NCBI GenBank assembly: GCA_937975765.1
Contig: CALJUR010000125.1
Location: 1 to 57,345, forward strand
Length of the DNA: 57,345 bases
Direction of reading: 5' to 3'
DNA from: an uncultured Myxococcales bacterium
GTDB taxonomy: Bacteria > Myxococcota_A > UBA9042 > DTJE01
In this document: positions 33,678-43,752 of the stretch, in pieces
How the letters are laid out: each line of letters begins with the position of its first letter
Position numbering within the stretch: position 1 is the stretch's first letter
Position numbers and translations under genes: made by a program
The notes under the pieces: model-generated
What the model saw: the letters and a program-made list of their open reading frames with translations, nothing else
Databases searched by the model: none
Told to the model about the DNA's origin: nothing

Positions 33678-36584
33678 ATGAAGACCAGGATTTCCAGCCT
33701 CGCGTCGCTGGCGGCCGCGGCCGTCGCGACCCTCGCCATGGCCGTCGCCGGTTGCGGCGGGGAGAAGCCCGACCTGAACCCGGGCCTGAAGCCGGTCGTG
33801 ACGGACCTGACGTACTTCAAGGACGCCGACGGCCGGTACGTGAACCTGAAGGGGATCAACCTGGGCGGCAACATCAAGGTGCCGGTCGTCAACGGCACCC
33901 AGTCGTCCGAGACGCCGCAGACCTACTACGGCCACCTGGGCGACCAGGTCGCCGCGATGAAGGCCGGCCAGCCGCTGCCGTTCACCTACGTCGGCCGGCC
34001 GTTCAGCCTGCAGAAGGCCGAGGAGTACTTCCGGCAGATGAAGGCGCTGGGGTTCAACTCGGTACGGCTGCTGTGGCTGTGGGAAACCGTCTACCCCGAG
34101 AAGAAGTTCAAGGCGGACCAGGAGTACCTGGCCTACTTCGACCAGCTGGTCGCGCTGGCCGCGAAGTACGACATCTACGTGATGATCAACCTGCACGAGA
34201 ACCTGTGGAGCCGCACGTTCTACTCGCTGTACAGCGAGTGGCCGGTCTGCCAGCAGTGCTGCAACTACGACGCGAACGACCGCGCCATCGACCCCGAGGG
34301 CCAGGTCACGGACATCGTCTGCACCGCGGATCGCAAGAAGGAGTGCTGCCCGCAGGGCGACATCATGAACATGCTGTGGTCGCTGTTCCCGCAGAAGAAC
34401 CGCGACGAGCTGGGCATCCTGCCCTCCGACCCGCCCGAGGTCCAGGCGGCCAAGTACCGCGCCGGCTTCAGCGACCGGGTCAGCGGCGACGGCGCCCCGC
34501 TGTGGGCGACGAAGGTCTGCGTGCCCGAGAAGAACTTCGAGTCCCCCTACTGGGGCGTCAACAAGTTCCTGGGCGCCGCCGTCGAGAACACCGGCGCGCT
34601 GTCCGCCGACCTGCTGTCCACGCTGAAGATCGCGGCGTCCGTCCTGGTGTCGAAGGACATCGTCACCCAGGACGTCGCGGACCAGATCACGGCCCAGCTG
34701 GACCGGATGGAGCCGTACATGCCCCCGGTCGCGTTCACCTCGCAGGACACCTACGACGGCCTGCCCTGGAAGATGTGGGGCATCAACAACGGCCTGTCGC
34801 TGGCCACCAACATCTGCTTCGCGTCGTTCTACCGCGGCGACGAGATCTTCCCGAAGCGGCGCGCCGTCGAGTTCGGGTACGCCGACCGTCTGGACCAGGG
34901 CGTGGACATCGAGACCTTCTACACCCCCGAGGAGGCCGAGGCGCGCGCCGCCATCCTGCGCGGCCAGGGCTACACCTACGTGAAGGTGAACGACCTGCGC
35001 GAGACGCTGCTGGGCGGGTTCAAGGCGGCCTGGCAGGAGATCGCGCGCATCGGCAAGAAGTACCCGAACGTCATCGGGTACGACCTCCTGAACGAGCCGG
35101 CGGCCGTGTACCTGCTGATGACCGTCGTGCAGGCCTACCTGGACCTGGGTTCGCCCGAACTGGTGGCCAGCCTGCTGGACGCGGTGCTGAAGGACGAGGC
35201 CGGCGCGCCGTACGCGCTGCCGTCCGGCCAGACGGTCGGGGCCTTCGTGCAGCAGCTGCTGGAGGAGAACCTGGAACTGCTGCCCAAGGACAACACGGAC
35301 GAGACGCGCAAGGCGCTGGGCCTGTACGGCGCCGACCTGATGAAGGTGGTCGGGATGAACACCGCCATCGACAAGAACCTGCTGGAACCGCTGTACGAGT
35401 ACGTCGGCGCCGGCGTGGTCGACGTGTACAACGAGGGCGACAAGCCCGCGAACAACCTGACCTTCTGGCTGGAGCCGGCGCACGGCCTGGACACGGTGCT
35501 GTCCGGCAGCCAGGGCGGTGGCGTGGGCGGCCAGTTCCTGCAGTACGCGACGACGCCCGACTTCGACCTGCCCGAGGGTTTCGCCGAGAAGTGCGGCGAG
35601 ATCCGGTACGTGTGGGCCGCGCACAAGTACCCGGACATCTACCCGATGCTGGGCTTCAACATGCCGGAACGCACCTTCGGCACCGACGAGTACGACTTCC
35701 GGGACTACACCGGGATGATCCAGGACCTGGCCGACTGGGCGTCGTTTGCGTACGACAACGTCCCCTTCGTGATGGGCGAGTTCGGCACCTACTGGAACTA
35801 CCGCTACCTGGATCTGGAGAACGACTGCATCGAGCACCTGCGCCAGTGCCGGCTGATGACCGACACGTTCCTGAACCCGGCCTGCCAGGTGTCGGTGCGG
35901 AACTGCCCGCTGGGCTGGCAGCAGTCGCGCGACTTCGACTACCTCGTCAGCGCGCAGATCCTCGACAACTACTACGAAGGGTTCGAGCAGCTGGGGTACG
36001 GCAGCATGGTGTGGGTGTACACGCCGGACGCCGACCCGAAGTACGGCGACTGGTGGGACCACGAGGACTTCTCGCTGGTCGAGTTCCTGCGCAAGGACCG
36101 CGAGCCCGCGCGCTATGCGGAGTTCCTGGCGAAGCCGTGGGTGCCGGAACGGTACGTCGTGCGCGTCGCGGACCCCGAGGGCGTCGTGATCCCGCGCGGC
36201 CACCGGGCGTACGTCCGCCCCTACGCGCACCTGCTGTCCGGCAAGCCGGTGTCCTCGCACTTCCACTCCGACCACCACTACTTCGACCCGTCCAAGGGGG
36301 AACCGGACGCCGTGCACGAGTTCGAGTTGGTCTTCGAGAGCAAGGGGACCGACGCGCCGACGGTGATTTTCGTGCCCGAGCTGCAGTACCCGGACGGCTT
36401 CTACGTGTGGCTGTCCGACGGGTACGCGGTGTGGAGCCGGGACGACCAGTGGCTGTACTACTTCCCGCAGCGCGACGAGCCGGGGGTGCAGCACAAGGTG
36501 ACGATCCGGCCTCCGATCGACGGCCAGGACTCCGGCGACTGGGACTACTTCGTCCGCGACGGCGACGTCGTGACGGCGGACTGA
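33678..36584 (+). CDS. GH5-family glycosidase lipoprotein, endoglycoceramidase-like
   Basis: 968 aa. The lipoprotein signal ends VAGC (Cys 26). The TIM-barrel begins VNLKGINLGGNIKVP and has GFNSVRLLWLWE and VMINLHENLW. The acid/base Glu is E473 in YDLLNEPAA and the nucleophile is E701 in VMGEFGTYW. The 228-residue gap between them is about twice the usual GH5 spacing because of a large insertion. A beta-sandwich C-terminal domain (about 830-968) follows, as in endoglycoceramidases, which release ceramide from glycosphingolipids. Substrate assignment is by resemblance only; beta-glucan is the alternative. Several CC and CxxCC clusters in 190-230 suggest disulfides. A barrel protein follows 13 bp later. 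Confidence 0.82.
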   Translation: MKTRISSLASLAAAAVATLAMAVAGCGGEKPDLNPGLKPVVTDLTYFKDADGRYVNLKGINLGGNIKVPVVNGTQSSETPQTYYGHLGDQVAAMKAGQPLPFTYVGRPFSLQKAEEYFRQMKALGFNSVRLLWLWETVYPEKKFKADQEYLAYFDQLVALAAKYDIYVMINLHENLWSRTFYSLYSEWPVCQQCCNYDANDRAIDPEGQVTDIVCTADRKKECCPQGDIMNMLWSLFPQKNRDELGILPSDPPEVQAAKYRAGFSDRVSGDGAPLWATKVCVPEKNFESPYWGVNKFLGAAVENTGALSADLLSTLKIAASVLVSKDIVTQDVADQITAQLDRMEPYMPPVAFTSQDTYDGLPWKMWGINNGLSLATNICFASFYRGDEIFPKRRAVEFGYADRLDQGVDIETFYTPEEAEARAAILRGQGYTYVKVNDLRETLLGGFKAAWQEIARIGKKYPNVIGYDLLNEPAAVYLLMTVVQAYLDLGSPELVASLLDAVLKDEAGAPYALPSGQTVGAFVQQLLEENLELLPKDNTDETRKALGLYGADLMKVVGMNTAIDKNLLEPLYEYVGAGVVDVYNEGDKPANNLTFWLEPAHGLDTVLSGSQGGGVGGQFLQYATTPDFDLPEGFAEKCGEIRYVWAAHKYPDIYPMLGFNMPERTFGTDEYDFRDYTGMIQDLADWASFAYDNVPFVMGEFGTYWNYRYLDLENDCIEHLRQCRLMTDTFLNPACQVSVRNCPLGWQQSRDFDYLVSAQILDNYYEGFEQLGYGSMVWVYTPDADPKYGDWWDHEDFSLVEFLRKDREPARYAEFLAKPWVPERYVVRVADPEGVVIPRGHRAYVRPYAHLLSGKPVSSHFHSDHHYFDPSKGEPDAVHEFELVFESKGTDAPTVIFVPELQYPDGFYVWLSDGYAVWSRDDQWLYYFPQRDEPGVQHKVTIRPPIDGQDSGDWDYFVRDGDVVTAD

Positions 36585-36597
36585 GGGGGGACGGACC

Positions 36598-38073
36598 ATG
36601 AAGCGCATGCTGAAGATCCTGGTTCTGGCGGTGCTGGTTCCGGTCCCCGTCCTTGCCCAGGAGGGCGCGCCCGCGCCTGCCGACGCCCCGAAGGAGGGCC
36701 CGGCGGAGGCCCCCAAGGTGACGGTGGCGGTCCCGGCACCGGTCCCGGCACCGGTCCCGGCCACGGCCCAGGCGAAGGGCTTCGGGATCGGCAACCGGTA
36801 CGCGCAGTTCACCGGCCGGATGCAGAGCCTGTTCCTGTGGCGCAACGACTCGGACTTCGACCGCACCGCGCCTTACTACGACGCGAACGGGCAGGACATC
36901 GGCGTCTTCGGGACCTTCCTGGCCCCGATGCTGGTCGTGACGCCGGTGCGCCAACTGAAACTGGTCTTCGAGATGGAGATGGGCCTGAACATCTGGTCGA
37001 TGCAGGATGCCGACACGTATGGCGCGGCCAGCCCGTCGTGGTTCCGGATGGCCATCCGGCAGGCGTACACGGAAGGGAATTTCCTGCACGATCACCTGGG
37101 CTTCCGGGTCGGCTACGAGCAGTTGTTCGACCCGACCGGGCTGTTCGTGGGGCACTGGCTGGGCGCCGCGAACGCGTGGGCGAAGGGCGACTGGGGCCAG
37201 TTGACGCTGACGGTCGCGCAGATGCCGGACCAGACCTACGAGGGCGTCGCGTTCGACTCCAACAACTTCAACTCGGACTCGATCCTGTACGGGCTGCGCC
37301 TGAAGATGCCGTTCGACCGGCTGGCGCTGGACGCGGCGGTGTGGGGCCTGCACGACACGCAGGTCGTCGGCCAGAAGACGGACCTGATGGCGGTGACGGC
37401 CAGCCTGTCGGGCAACTGGGACTGGGTGCGGTTCGGCATCGACGGGGGCCTGCAGTACGGCGTCACCCGGAACCGCGCGGCCGGCAGGGACGAGACGACG
37501 CTGGCCTGGGCGGCGCAGGGCTTCCTGGACATCGACAAGCCCCTGCCTGCGGCCGGGGACCTGCGGCTGCAGTTCCACCTGAACACGATGGCGCTGTCCG
37601 GCGACGACGAGTTCGACGGCAACACCTCGAACCACGCGTGGTTCTATTCGGGCAAGAGCCGCAGCCGCACCATGCTGCTGACCGAGGACGAGATCCGCGA
37701 CCGCGGCGGCAACTTCGACGAGTCCATGTCCGAGCGGCGCCAGGGCGACGGCGGCAAGTACTACCTGAACCGGGCCGGCCTGTCGGTGACGGACGCGACG
37801 CTGGGCGTGCAGGTCAAGGACTGGTTCCGCCCCAGCCTGACGGTGGGCGCGGGCTTCGCGTTGAACCCCGAAAACGCGCTGGGCAGCCGGTTCGTGGGCC
37901 TGGAGGCCGACTTGCGGCTGACCTTCCTGTATTCGAAGTACCTGGCCTTCGACGTGGTCGGGTCGTACCTGCTGCCCGGCGAGGCCGGCGCCGCCTTCGT
38001 CAACCGCACCGGCAACCGCGCCGCCACCGACGACGTCTACCAGTTCGAGACCTCGCTGACCGCGTACTTCTGA
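36598..38073 (+). CDS. Outer-membrane beta-barrel protein (porin-like)
   Basis: 491 aa. A Sec signal (residues 1-20, ending VLAQ) is followed by a Pro/Ala linker with VPAP repeats (to about 60) and then alternating amphipathic strands ending QFETSLTAYF. The terminal Phe and Tyr-rich strands mark an outer-membrane barrel of the phosphate- or alginate-porin general type. It directly follows the GH5 gene (13 bp), so it may take up the products of that enzyme; this is inference from position. No close family could be named. Confidence 0.75.
   Translation: MKRMLKILVLAVLVPVPVLAQEGAPAPADAPKEGPAEAPKVTVAVPAPVPAPVPATAQAKGFGIGNRYAQFTGRMQSLFLWRNDSDFDRTAPYYDANGQDIGVFGTFLAPMLVVTPVRQLKLVFEMEMGLNIWSMQDADTYGAASPSWFRMAIRQAYTEGNFLHDHLGFRVGYEQLFDPTGLFVGHWLGAANAWAKGDWGQLTLTVAQMPDQTYEGVAFDSNNFNSDSILYGLRLKMPFDRLALDAAVWGLHDTQVVGQKTDLMAVTASLSGNWDWVRFGIDGGLQYGVTRNRAAGRDETTLAWAAQGFLDIDKPLPAAGDLRLQFHLNTMALSGDDEFDGNTSNHAWFYSGKSRSRTMLLTEDEIRDRGGNFDESMSERRQGDGGKYYLNRAGLSVTDATLGVQVKDWFRPSLTVGAGFALNPENALGSRFVGLEADLRLTFLYSKYLAFDVVGSYLLPGEAGAAFVNRTGNRAATDDVYQFETSLTAYF
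36729..36761 (+). repeat. In-frame 12-bp tandem repeat
   Basis: About 2.7 copies of GGTCCCGGCACC, coding for the repeated Val-Pro-Ala-Pro linker of the barrel protein. Length change by slippage would keep the frame. Confidence 0.8.
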
Positions 38074-38096
38074 CGTTCCAACGGGTTCCCTCGTGC

Positions 38097-38222
38097 AATT
38101 CAGGGACAGTCACCATTATTCATCGACGAACTCGTTGATTTGATTGGATGAATCGATCGGGTTTCGTATAGTATAAAGATATCCATGGGTTATGTGTGCA
38201 ATAATGGTGACTGTCCCTGATT
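38097..38222. mobile_element. Small inverted-repeat element, copy 2
   Basis: 126 bp. The left end (38097-38120) is identical to the left 24 bp of copy 1. The right end (38200-38220) matches its complement over 21 bp and then loses one A. The central sequence differs from copy 1 and is clearly AT-rich, so only the ends are conserved. It lies in the gap between the convergent barrel and superoxide dismutase genes and could act as a two-way transcription barrier. Confidence 0.72.
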
Positions 38223-38236
38223 TCGCCTGATTTCGG

Positions 38237-38917
<681 letters not shown>

Positions 38918-38956
38918 GGGATCTCCTCCTGTGAAAAACACGGACAGAACATCTCC

Positions 38957-38984
38957 CATATAAGTCCGGAAACGGACGGGTCAA
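38957..38984 (-). promoter_or_regulatory. Candidate promoter of the superoxide dismutase gene
   Basis: TTGACC and TATATG are spaced 16 bp apart, with the -10 lying 40 bp before the ATG at 38917. Confidence 0.45.
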
Positions 38985-39018
38985 GGGTGCATGGCGATCG
39001 CGAGGAGGGGAAACTTCT

Positions 39019-39034
39019 TCCGGCGTCCACGCCG
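39019..39034 (-). terminator. Hairpin downstream of gdhA
   Basis: CCGGCG and CGCCGG pair around the tetraloop TGGA on the minus strand, 27 bp after the gdhA stop, followed by AAGAAGTTTCC. The T run is short, so it is a moderate call. Confidence 0.4.
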
Positions 39035-39060
39035 GGGGAGGAAGGGGACGGGGCCGCGGA

Positions 39061-40395
39061 TCAGACCACGCCCTGGTCCAGCATGGCGTTGGCGACGCGC
39101 AGGAACCCGGCGATGTTGGCGCCCTTGACGTAGTTCACGAAGCCGTCCGGGCCCTTGCCATACTGCACGCAGGACTCGTGGATGCGCAGCATGATCTGGT
39201 GCAGGCGCTGGTCCACTTCCTCGGCCGACCACCGCAGGCGCATGCTGTTCTGGCTCATCTCCAGGCCCGACGTCGCCACGCCGCCGGCGTTGGACGCCTT
39301 GCCGGGCGCGAACAGGACCTTGTTGTCCAGGAAGACCTTCGTGGCCTCCAGCGTGGACGGCATGTTGGCGCCTTCCACCACGCACATGCAGCCGTTCGCG
39401 ACCAGCGCCTTGGCGTCGGCCTCGCCCAGCTCGTTCTGCGTCGCGCAGGGCAGCGCCACGTCGCACTTGACTTCCCACGGCCGCTTGCCGGCGTAGAACT
39501 TCACGCCGAACTTGTTCGCGTAGTCCTCGACGCGGTCGTTGTTCGACGCGCGCATCTCCAGCATGTAGTCGACCTTCGGGCCGGTGATGCCCTCGGGGTC
39601 GTGGATGTAGCCGTCCGGGCCGGACAGCGTGACGACCTTGCCGCCCAGCTGGTTGACCTTCTGGACCGCGCCCCAGCAGACGTTGCCGAAGCCGGACACG
39701 ACGACGGTCTTGCCCTTCAGCGACTCGCCCTTCGTCTTCAGCATCGCGTCGGCGAAGTACACCACGCCGAAGCCGGTCGCCTCGGGCCGCATCAGGCTGC
39801 CGCCCCACTCCAGGCCCTTGCCGGTCAGCACGCCGGTGAACTCGCGCACGATCTTCTTGTACTGGCCGAACATGTACCCGATCTCGCGGCCGCCGACGCC
39901 GATGTCGCCCGCGGGGACGTCGGTGTCCGGGCCGATGTAGCGGTACAGCTCGGTCATGAACGCCTGGCAGAACCGCATGATCTCGTTGTCGGACCGGCCC
40001 TTGGCATTGAAGTCGGACCCGCCCTTGCCGCCGCCCATGGGCAGCGTGGTCAGGCTGTTCTTGAAGATCTGCTCGAAGCCCAGGAACTTCAGGATCGACA
40101 GGTTGACCGACGGGTGGAACCGCAGGCCGCCCTTGTACGGGCCGATCGCGCTGTTGAACTGGATCCGGTAGCCCCGGTTGACCTCGACGTCGCCCTTGTC
40201 GTTGACCCAGGCGACGCGGAACGTGTGCACCGCCTCCGGCTCGACGATCCGGGACAGGATGTTGGCCTTCTGGAAGCGCGGGTTCGCCATGTAGACGTCC
40301 CACACCGACTCCACGACCTCCTGCACCGCCTGCAGGAACTCCGGCTGGGCAGGATTGCGCGTCGCGATCTGGTCCAGGAACTCCTTCTGCGTCAT
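39061..40395 (-). CDS. gdhA: Glutamate dehydrogenase (hexameric, probably NADP-linked)
   Basis: 444 aa, the length of the small hexameric enzymes. It interconverts 2-oxoglutarate plus ammonia and glutamate. The start MTQKEFLDQIATRNPAQPEF, the catalytic PMGGGKGGSDF with the active Lys, PAGDIGVGGREIGYMFGQYK and the Rossmann motif VVSGFGNVCWGAVQK are all present, as is the adenine-site neighbourhood before YIHDPEG. ATG 40395 has GGAGG upstream, so the longer reading is rejected. It is a single-gene transcript. Confidence 0.95.
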   Translation of the reverse strand: MTQKEFLDQIATRNPAQPEFLQAVQEVVESVWDVYMANPRFQKANILSRIVEPEAVHTFRVAWVNDKGDVEVNRGYRIQFNSAIGPYKGGLRFHPSVNLSILKFLGFEQIFKNSLTTLPMGGGKGGSDFNAKGRSDNEIMRFCQAFMTELYRYIGPDTDVPAGDIGVGGREIGYMFGQYKKIVREFTGVLTGKGLEWGGSLMRPEATGFGVVYFADAMLKTKGESLKGKTVVVSGFGNVCWGAVQKVNQLGGKVVTLSGPDGYIHDPEGITGPKVDYMLEMRASNNDRVEDYANKFGVKFYAGKRPWEVKCDVALPCATQNELGEADAKALVANGCMCVVEGANMPSTLEATKVFLDNKVLFAPGKASNAGGVATSGLEMSQNSMRLRWSAEEVDQRLHQIMLRIHESCVQYGKGPDGFVNYVKGANIAGFLRVANAMLDQGVV

Positions 40396-40498
40396 TTCGG
40401 TCCTCCGACAACAGGGATTCGCACGTGCCGGGGGGCAGGGCGGGATGGTGTCGCCAGGGATCACGATCCGAGGCCGCCGGCCCAGCGTACCGCCCGGT

Positions 40499-40527
40499 TA
40501 CCTAGCCCGGCGAATCCGGAAAGTCAA
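40499..40527 (-). promoter_or_regulatory. Possible promoter of gdhA
   Basis: TTGACT and TAGGTA are spaced 17 bp apart. The -35 is good but the -10 is poor, and it would leave a leader of about 95 nt. Confidence 0.3.
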
Positions 40528-40573
40528 GGAAAGCGGGCGGGAAATCGGCCGCCGGATCGGGCCGGCTCCGTCG

Positions 40574-40602
40574 TTGAGGTTCGAGGCGGGCTGCCCGATA
40601 AT
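40574..40602 (+). promoter_or_regulatory. Candidate promoter of the receiver/PPDK-N gene
   Basis: TTGAGG and GATAAT are spaced exactly 17 bp apart, with a predicted start near 40609, 24 nt before ATG 40633. Confidence 0.55.
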
Positions 40603-40632
40603 CGGGCGGTCCCTCGGCCACCGAGGCCCCGC

Positions 40633-43608
40633 ATGCCGATCGACGACCTGCTGTCCTCCTACAACCGCTTCCGGGCGCGCGAGGACGCGTCCTACGACCT
40701 GTTCCGGCACCGCATCGGCGAGATCCTGCTGGTGTCGTCCTTCTACGACGCCTTCGTCTTCGAGCAGGACGGCGTGCTGTCCGAGATGCTCATCGGCCAC
40801 TACGGCGAGCTGAACCTTTCTTCCCCCCCGCGCGTCACCAACGCCTCCACCGACGCCGACGCGCTGCGCATGCTGAAGACGCGGCCGTTCGACATGGTGA
40901 TCCTGACGCTGCGCATCGGCGAGGCGTCCCCGTACGAACTGGCGTCCCGGCTGCGCGAGGTGCGGCCCGGCATCCCGATCCTGCTGCTGCTGTCCAGCCG
41001 GCAGGACCTGCGCGGCATGGAGGCCCGGCGCGACCGGATGCAGGACATCGACGACGTGTTCCTGTGGTCGGGCGATTCCGCCGTCTTCCTGGCCATGATC
41101 AAGAGCGTCGAGGACCGCCAAAACGTCGCGGACGACACGCGCAACGGGCTGGTGCGCGTGATCCTGGTGGTCGAGGACAGCGTGCCGCACTACTCGACCT
41201 TCCTGCCGGTGCTGTACCACGTGCTGGTGCGGCAGACCCAGCAGCTGATCAGCGAGGAACTGACCGAGGCGAACCGCCGGCTGCGCATGCGGATGCGGCC
41301 GAAGGTGCTGCTGGCCCACGATTTCGCGACGGCCGAGAGGCTGTACCGCGAGTACCGCGAGTTCCTGGCGTGCGTGGTGACCGACGTGGAGTTCGAGCGC
41401 GCCGGGCGGCTGGACCAGGAGGCGGGGCTGCGGTTCGTGGAACTGGTGCGCCGGGACAGCGGGACGCTGCCGGTGCTGCTGCAGTCGATGGACGTCGGCA
41501 ACGCGCAGATGGCGGTGCGGCTGGGCGCGCGGTTCGTGCACAAGCGGTCGGCCCACCTGCGTGCGGAACTGCGCGAGTTCGTGCTGGCCGAACTGGGCTT
41601 CGGGGACTTCGTGTTCCGGACCGAGGGGGGCGACGAGGTGGCGCGCGCCTCGTCGATGCTGGACCTGATCCACCTGCTGCGGACGATCCCGGACGGGTCG
41701 CTGCTGTACCACGCGCGCAACGACCACTTCTCGGGCTGGCTGGTGGCGCACGGCGAGGTGCTGGCAGCCCGGCGCATCCGGCCCATGACCGTCGGGGACT
41801 TCCCGGACACGGCCAGCCTGCGGCGGTTCCTGGTCAACGCCTTCGTCGGGGTGCGCAAGGAGAAGCTGGACGGGCGCATCGTGGACGCGGGTGCCTGGGA
41901 GGGCCTGAACCGCGCGCAGGTGGTGAGGCTGCGGGAGGGGTCGCTGGGCGGCAAGGGGCGCGGGCTGGCCTTCCTGAACAGCGTGCTGCACGCGATGGAC
42001 CTGCGGCGCGCGACGGACGGCGTGCGGGTGACGCTGCCGGTGACGGCGGTGGTCGGGACCGCCGAGTTCGACGAGTTCGTGGAACGCAACCAGTTGGCGC
42101 AGGTGGCCGGGCGGCCCGACGAGGAGGTCCACGCGGCCTTCCTGGCGGGCCGCCTGTCCGACGAACTGACGGAGCGGCTGTGGCGGTTCGTCGAAAGGGT
42201 GCGGACCCCGCTGGCGGTGCGATCGTCCAGCCTGCTGGAGGACTCGAAGGCGTGCCCGCTGGCCGGCGTGTACCACACCTTCATGATCCCGAACCGCGAC
42301 CCCGACACCCAGGCGCGCTTCCAGGAACTGGCCTCGGCCATCAAGCTGGTGCTGTCGTCGGTGTTCGAGCAGCAGCCGCGCGAGTTCCTGGAGGGCGCGA
42401 ACTACAGCCCCGAAGACGAGAAGATGGCCGTCGTGATCCAGGAGATCGCGGGCCGGGCGCACGGCGGCTACCACTATCCGGACATCTCGGGGGTGGCGCA
42501 GTCCTACAACTTCTACCCGGCGGGGCCGGCGCGGCCGCAGGACGGCGTGGCGACGGTGGCGCTGGGGCTGGGCAAGGCGGTGATGGAGGGGCGGCGCGTC
42601 CTGCGCTTCTGCCCGCGGTACCCGGGGCACGACCTGATGGCGCCCGAGGACATGGTGCGCGGGTCCCAGCGGGAGTTCTGGGCGATCGACCTCCAGGCGC
42701 CCAGCGGTGCGGTCCGGTCGGGCGAGGAAGGGACCCTGGCACGGCTGGACCTGTCGGTGGCGGAGCGGCACGGCACGCTGGCGCCGGTGGCCAGCGTGTG
42801 GGACCGGGACAACGACCGGATGGTGGATGGCCTGGCGATGCCGGGGCCGCGCGTGGTGACGTTCGCCAACATCCTGAAGTACCACCAGTTCCCGCTGGGG
42901 TCGCTGCTGGACCGGTTGCTGGCGATCGGCGAGCGCGCGATGGGCATGCCGGTCGAGGTGGAGTTCGCGGCGCTGGTCGGGCGCGGGGAGGGCCGGGACG
43001 AGGTGCCGACGTTCTTCCCGCTGCAGATCCGCCCGCTGAACGTGGACCTGTCGGACGTGGAGGTGCCGGCCGACCCGCCAGAGCGCGGCGGCGAGGTGCT
43101 GCTGTACACGGACGAGGCGCTGGGCAACGGGCTGGTAGACGGCGTGGTGGACCTGGTCTACGTGGCGGCGGACGCCTTCAACCCGGTGGAGACCGTGGCG
43201 ATCCGGGACGAGATCGCGTCGCTGAACCGGGCGCTGCGGGCGGAAGGTCGGCCGTACATCCTGATCGGGCCGGGGCGGTGGGGGTCGCGGGACCGGTTCC
43301 TGGGCATCCCGGTGGCGTGGTCGGACATCAGCGAGGCGCGCGTCATCGTGGAGGTGGACCTGCTGGACTTCCGGGTGGAGTCGTCGCAGGGCAGCCACTT
43401 CGCGCACAACCTGATCGCGCGGCAGGTGGGCTACCTGAAGGTGCGGCACGACAGCCCGACCTCGTGGATGGACTGGGAGCACCTGGCGCAGAAGGAGGTC
43501 GTGACGCGCACGGCCCACTGCGTGCACGCCCGGGCGGCCGCGCCGTGCATCGTGCGGATGGACGGCCGGCACGGCCGCGCCGACATCTGCAAGTGCCGCG
43601 ATCTGTAG
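40633..43608 (+). CDS. Receiver-like / PEP-pyruvate-binding (PPDK_N) protein
   Basis: 991 aa. Two receiver-like domains (about 30-170, with ILLVSSF and RPFDMVILTL, and about 175-335, with VILVVED, AHDFATAERL and LPVLLQS) precede a domain related to the ATP-grasp part of pyruvate phosphate dikinase / PEP synthase. In it are LREGSLGGKGRGLAFLNSVL, VRSSSLLEDSKACPLAGVYHTF and LPLQIRPL-like FFPLQIRPL. The phosphohistidine and PEP domains of the true enzymes are absent. The end has YILIGPGRWGSRDRFLG and SQGSHFAHNLI, a layout I recall from similar proteins of about this length in Bacteroidetes and deltaproteobacteria. It may be a nucleotide-regulated phosphotransfer sensor; the function is unknown. 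Confidence 0.75.
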   Translation: MPIDDLLSSYNRFRAREDASYDLFRHRIGEILLVSSFYDAFVFEQDGVLSEMLIGHYGELNLSSPPRVTNASTDADALRMLKTRPFDMVILTLRIGEASPYELASRLREVRPGIPILLLLSSRQDLRGMEARRDRMQDIDDVFLWSGDSAVFLAMIKSVEDRQNVADDTRNGLVRVILVVEDSVPHYSTFLPVLYHVLVRQTQQLISEELTEANRRLRMRMRPKVLLAHDFATAERLYREYREFLACVVTDVEFERAGRLDQEAGLRFVELVRRDSGTLPVLLQSMDVGNAQMAVRLGARFVHKRSAHLRAELREFVLAELGFGDFVFRTEGGDEVARASSMLDLIHLLRTIPDGSLLYHARNDHFSGWLVAHGEVLAARRIRPMTVGDFPDTASLRRFLVNAFVGVRKEKLDGRIVDAGAWEGLNRAQVVRLREGSLGGKGRGLAFLNSVLHAMDLRRATDGVRVTLPVTAVVGTAEFDEFVERNQLAQVAGRPDEEVHAAFLAGRLSDELTERLWRFVERVRTPLAVRSSSLLEDSKACPLAGVYHTFMIPNRDPDTQARFQELASAIKLVLSSVFEQQPREFLEGANYSPEDEKMAVVIQEIAGRAHGGYHYPDISGVAQSYNFYPAGPARPQDGVATVALGLGKAVMEGRRVLRFCPRYPGHDLMAPEDMVRGSQREFWAIDLQAPSGAVRSGEEGTLARLDLSVAERHGTLAPVASVWDRDNDRMVDGLAMPGPRVVTFANILKYHQFPLGSLLDRLLAIGERAMGMPVEVEFAALVGRGEGRDEVPTFFPLQIRPLNVDLSDVEVPADPPERGGEVLLYTDEALGNGLVDGVVDLVYVAADAFNPVETVAIRDEIASLNRALRAEGRPYILIGPGRWGSRDRFLGIPVAWSDISEARVIVEVDLLDFRVESSQGSHFAHNLIARQVGYLKVRHDSPTSWMDWEHLAQKEVVTRTAHCVHARAAAPCIVRMDGRHGRADICKCRDL

Positions 43609-43630
43609 GGCGGGGGCCCCGTCCCCCGCC
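43604..43630. repeat. 27-bp GC-rich palindromic repeat, copy A
   Basis: TGTAGGGCGGGGGCCCCG followed by TCCCCCGCC; GGCGGGGG pairs with CCCCCGCC to form a tight hairpin. The TAG within it is the stop codon of the PPDK-N gene. Two more copies lie at 52533 and 56106. Confidence 0.75.
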
Positions 43631-43638
43631 TCCCCGGG

Positions 43639-43699
43639 AATTCGGGGACAGTCACCATTATTGGTGACATAACTGTTGGAAATAACGGTTGATAACTGG
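43639..43699. repeat. Decayed copy 3 of the inverted-repeat element
   Basis: 43639-43662 matches 23 of the 24 bases of the element's left end (one A to G). About 20 bp later AATAACGGTTGATAACTG is a plausible degraded right end. The centre is nearly gone. It sits between the PPDK-N and MBL genes, directly after GC repeat copy A. Confidence 0.6.
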
Positions 43700-43752
43700 C
43701 TGGCGGTGCAGGGCGTTGGCCCCGTTCCCGCCGCGCGGAGGCTCGGTCGATC

